Source: Spirosoma sp. (GTDB lineage: Bacteria > Bacteroidota > Bacteroidia > Cytophagales > Spirosomataceae). From it: DNA of 6,965 nucleotides. Position numbers and translations under genes: made by a program. Within the stretch, counting starts at the first letter, position 1. Every line of letters begins with the position of its first letter. The notes beneath the pieces were generated by a model. It worked only from the letters and a program-made list of their open reading frames with translations, was not told the DNA's origin and searched no databases. Shown in pieces: positions 4,181-6,965 of this stretch. Where the stretch lies: positions 1 through 6,965 of the forward strand of contig JANXVQ010000875.1 in the NCBI GenBank assembly GCA_025351545.1. Direction: 5' to 3'.

Positions 4181-6965
4181 ATGAGACATGCTATACCTTT
4201 TCTGTTGCTAAGCCTGCTGGCAACTGGTGTCAATGCCCAGCAATTAGACATCAACACGGGTGGACATAAAGCATCTGTCCGACAGATGCTTATGACCAAA
4301 GACGGCAAATACCTGCTATCGGCAGGAGAAGATAAAACCATCAAACTATGGAACGCCCAAACCGGTAGTGTAGCCGAAGAAATCCGGGGGCAGGTTGGCC
4401 CGGACAACATCGGAAAAATCTACGCATTGGCCCTGTCGCCAGACAACAAATTACTGGCTGTTGGCGGCTGGCTTGGCTCCTCGCCCGACTCGGTCGGACT
4501 TATACGACTCTATGATTTTCCTTCCCGCAAACTTATTGGCTTGCTGCGGGGCGTGCATCAGGATGTTGTGCTAACGCTGGCTTTCTCTTCGGACGGGCAG
4601 GACCTGATTTCCGGAGGAGCCGATCAGGTGATAGCTATCTGGTCGATGAAGACGCGAACCCTGACTCGAAAACTCGTTGGTCATACCAGCGAGGTGCGGG
4701 GCGTATGCACATTTGGCGACCGGATCGTGAGTGTTGGGCAGGATCAGAAAGTATGTCTCTGGAATAAATCTGACGGTAAATTGCTCAAGCGTACCGACGC
4801 TGGGGCCGCGTTGGAATCGGTGGTATACGCGGCCTCTTTAGAGCGGATACTGGCCGGAAACGTCGATGGCGAACTGCTGGTACTGGATCAACAACTAACT
4901 GAACGTCAACGCATTCAGAACGGAACCGTTCCGTTGGGTTTAGCGGTATCGCCCAATGGCCAACGGGTGCTTTGCGGAATATATGGCGGCAACACCAGCA
5001 GTAATCTGTACCAGAGTCTGCGCGACACCACATTGGTGAAAATCGCGACGTTTGGCCAAAACCTTAACACGGCCAAAGCCGTAACGTTTTTGTCAGATGA
5101 CGTAGTCGTGACGGCGGGTGGCTATAATCAGGAACTTCTGGTTTGGCAACCCGATGCGCGGGGCGCAGGAAAACTCGTGCGTGAATTAGGGGGGAAAGGG
5201 CGCATCACCTGGGGTATTGGACTGAACGGCACTCGAATTGGCTATGCCAATGCGTATACAGACGGGCGGGGCCAGTCAACGCTGACCAAAGTATTCGACT
5301 GGCAGAACCAGGGCATTACGCCGGTAACGCCCGGCGAAGTCTTTGGAAAGCTGCCCGTTGTTGCGGGCGAATACAGCCTGACGACAGATACCGATGGCAC
5401 AGGTGAAGTCAAACTGCTGACCCTGATGCACAAAGGCAAAGTTATAAATACTATCCGTCGCGATGATACCGACGGCTTTAGCCATAATGTTTGGGGTTTT
5501 TTGCCTGATGGTAAAATGTTTCTATCGGGTGGGGCAAAGGGTGTGCTGCGGGTCTATAATCTGAAAGGACAGGAAATTGTCCAACTACACGGGCATGAGG
5601 ATGAGATTTGGGGGCTGGGCGCATCGGCCGATGGAAAGCGGCTCGTGTCTGGCTCAGCTGATCAAACGATCCGTATCTGGAACACAGCGAGTTTCATAAA
5701 CAACAACCGCGCCGAACCGCTGGCAAGCATTTTTATCGGCACCGATGACGAATGGGTCATGTGGCACCCCAGCGGATACTATGATGCCTCGCCCGACGGC
5801 GAAAAATACATCGGCTGGCTGGTGAACCGGGGACCCATGCGCAATGCCGACTACTATCCTGTGGCTAATTACCGCGAAGCATTTTATAACCCGGACCTAA
5901 TTCAAAAAGTGCTGGAAACCGGCGATTTCAACACGTCGCTGGCGGCTGTGAAGGCCCAAAAACGGGACATTATGGCCATGTCGCCACCGCAATTTCGGTG
6001 GATCGAACCCACCTCAGAAATGAGAGTGTCGGCTGAGCAGTTTACCCTTCGGGCCGAGGTATTGTCGGAAAGCGCGATATCTGAAACGAAGGTGCTGCTT
6101 AATGGTCGCCCGGTTGCCGAAGAGCGGGGTCTGAAAACCGGCAGTACGGCCAAAGTAACCGCTATCGAGCGGACCATTAGGCTCGTGGAGGGCGATAACG
6201 AAATTCGCCTGTTCGCCAAAAATAAAGACGCCGAAGCACTCTCCGAACGTAAAATTATCATGTATGTGCCGCCCGTAAAGAAAATCGCCAATAAGCCGAA
6301 TTTGTACGTACTGGCTATCGGAATTTCTAAATACAACGACCCCGGCATTCAGCTTCATTATGCCGATAAAGACGCCGAAGCCCTTAGTGCTGCGTTGCTG
6401 GCTCAGAAGGGCGGGCTGTTTAACGAAGTCAAAGTTACAACCCTGACCAACGAAAAAGCCACCGCCCGCGAAATCCGAAAAGCGTTTCAGAACCTCGGTC
6501 GCGAAGCAACGCAGAATGATCTGGCCATCATTAGTATTGCCTCCCACGGAACCAACGGCACCGGCAATGATTTCTACATTATTCCCAGTGATGTAGAACT
6601 CGCCAACCTCGAATCGACCGCCATTCGCGACAGCGAAATCAAATACTTTATCGACCACATATACAGCAAAGTCATCACGTTTCTGGACGCCTGCCATAGT
6701 GGAAGTTTCGGCAAAAATCAGGTGGCCATGCGCTCCCTAACGGTGTCGATGGACGAAATGGTGCGCGATTTTACCAGCGCGGGATCGGGGTCGATTCTGT
6801 TTGCGTCGTCGAGCGGAAACGAAAAATCACAGGAATCTGACGACTGGAAGCATGGGGCTTTTACAAAAGCGCTGCTTGACGGACTCGATGGTAAAGCCGA
6901 TTCTGATCATAACGGAGTCATCTACACCAAAGAGCTCGACAACTACATCACGCAGCGGGTAAAAG
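4181..6965 (+). CDS. Exported WD40-repeat caspase (C14, metacaspase-like), 3' end outside window
   Basis: 928 residues are visible, open to the window end. The ATG at 4181 begins a Sec signal peptide (1-19, cleavage after VNA). Residues about 25-502 are WD40 blades; clear blade ends are KLWNAQ (55-60), IRLYDF, IAIWSM, VCLWNK, LLVWQP, LRVYNL and IRIWNT (497-502), with GH dipeptides at 28-29, 167-168 and 471-472, so one or two beta-propellers. A linker typical of bacterial WD40-caspases follows (EWVMWHPSGYYDASPDGEKY, 524-543), then an Ig-like region (about 606-697). The caspase domain begins at NLYVLAIGISKY (707-718), with catalytic His789 in SIASHG and Cys838 in FLDACHSG, and a p10-like SSSGNEKSQES plus HGAFTKALLDGL. 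The dyad is intact, so an active cysteine protease is expected; bacterial relatives often cleave after Arg or Lys, but specificity is not visible here. DSDHNGVIYTKE (907-918) matches an EF-hand loop. Only a short C-terminus seems to be missing. Location is periplasmic or extracellular. Confidence 0.95.
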   Translation, partial: MRHAIPFLLLSLLATGVNAQQLDINTGGHKASVRQMLMTKDGKYLLSAGEDKTIKLWNAQTGSVAEEIRGQVGPDNIGKIYALALSPDNKLLAVGGWLGSSPDSVGLIRLYDFPSRKLIGLLRGVHQDVVLTLAFSSDGQDLISGGADQVIAIWSMKTRTLTRKLVGHTSEVRGVCTFGDRIVSVGQDQKVCLWNKSDGKLLKRTDAGAALESVVYAASLERILAGNVDGELLVLDQQLTERQRIQNGTVPLGLAVSPNGQRVLCGIYGGNTSSNLYQSLRDTTLVKIATFGQNLNTAKAVTFLSDDVVVTAGGYNQELLVWQPDARGAGKLVRELGGKGRITWGIGLNGTRIGYANAYTDGRGQSTLTKVFDWQNQGITPVTPGEVFGKLPVVAGEYSLTTDTDGTGEVKLLTLMHKGKVINTIRRDDTDGFSHNVWGFLPDGKMFLSGGAKGVLRVYNLKGQEIVQLHGHEDEIWGLGASADGKRLVSGSADQTIRIWNTASFINNNRAEPLASIFIGTDDEWVMWHPSGYYDASPDGEKYIGWLVNRGPMRNADYYPVANYREAFYNPDLIQKVLETGDFNTSLAAVKAQKRDIMAMSPPQFRWIEPTSEMRVSAEQFTLRAEVLSESAISETKVLLNGRPVAEERGLKTGSTAKVTAIERTIRLVEGDNEIRLFAKNKDAEALSERKIIMYVPPVKKIANKPNLYVLAIGISKYNDPGIQLHYADKDAEALSAALLAQKGGLFNEVKVTTLTNEKATAREIRKAFQNLGREATQNDLAIISIASHGTNGTGNDFYIIPSDVELANLESTAIRDSEIKYFIDHIYSKVITFLDACHSGSFGKNQVAMRSLTVSMDEMVRDFTSAGSGSILFASSSGNEKSQESDDWKHGAFTKALLDGLDGKADSDHNGVIYTKELDNYITQRVK
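4265..4294. repeat. Near-perfect inverted repeat inside the start of the caspase gene
   Basis: An 11-base arm (AAGCATCTGTC, 4269-4279) is followed by one C and then its exact reverse complement (GACAGATGCTT, 4281-4291). Allowing one bulged A extends the pairing to CATA at 4265-4268 with TATG at 4291-4294. It covers codons 29-38 of the caspase gene, at the first WD40 blade. It could form an mRNA hairpin about 85 bases past the start codon or be a protein-binding site, but chance within coding sequence cannot be excluded. Confidence 0.75.
6899..6934 (+). other. EF-hand calcium-binding loop within the caspase domain
   Basis: Residues 907-918 of the caspase protein read DSDHNGVIYTKE. This fits the 12-residue EF-hand loop: Asp at 1 and 3, Asn at 5, Gly at 6, Ile at 8 and Glu at 12, followed by Leu. 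A helix after it (ELDNYITQRV) completes half of an EF-hand. Calcium binding is inferred from the match. Confidence 0.75.

Noticed and set aside
6014..6697. 227-codon open frame on the minus strand inside the caspase gene
   Set aside because: It lies opposite the conserved caspase core, including the catalytic His and Cys codons. Its translation shows no recognisable domain, and it is best explained as an antisense shadow of the + strand codon pattern.
1..6965. Mobile element, CRISPR array, tRNA or rRNA
   Set aside because: There are no transposase or integrase motifs, no regularly spaced repeats and no RNA gene signatures; the window is almost wholly occupied by the five coding regions.

Overview
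The window is one strand-uniform, tightly packed gene cluster. Five coding regions, all on the + strand, fill almost all of it; the largest gap is 39 bases and the others are 13-19 bases. The outer two genes run off the window edges. The organism is most likely a Bacteroidota member, probably a Cytophagales (Spirosoma-like) bacterium. The reasons are the roughly balanced GC content, the lack of Shine-Dalgarno motifs before any start codon, the short A/C-rich spacers, and protein architectures common in that group (WD40-caspase, DUF4384, exported papain-fold proteins). The phylum is fairly secure; the genus is a guess.

Layout: (1) 3-548, the 3' end of an unrecognised protein. (2) 588-1112, a small putative lipoprotein. 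(3) 1132-2646, an exported papain-fold (C1 family) protein fused to a DUF4384-like domain. (4) 2662-4167, an exported three-part protein with an N-terminal alpha+beta region resembling gene 1, a FlgO/CsgG-like middle and a DUF4384-like C-terminus. (5) 4181-6965, an exported WD40-repeat protein with a C-terminal caspase (C14, metacaspase-like) domain, cut by the window end just after the p10-like part.

The cluster reads as one operon for an envelope-located module. Genes 3, 4 and 5 have clear Sec signal peptides and gene 2 has a lipoprotein-like one, so the products should act in the periplasm or at the outer membrane. The caspase keeps its His/Cys dyad (H789, C838) and carries a textbook EF-hand calcium loop (907-918). 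The papain-fold partner keeps the oxyanion Gln and the Asn of the active site but has Gly in place of the catalytic Cys and Asn in place of the catalytic His, so it is predicted to be a pseudoprotease. Together this suggests a calcium-responsive exported caspase with a WD40 interaction platform, encoded beside a dead papain-fold scaffold or binding protein and proteins built from the same recurring accessory domains. The biological role (stress response, surface-protein processing, or conflict) cannot be read from the sequence.

No RNA genes, insertion sequences, CRISPR arrays, convincing promoters or terminators were seen. There is no gene-free stretch over 300 bases.
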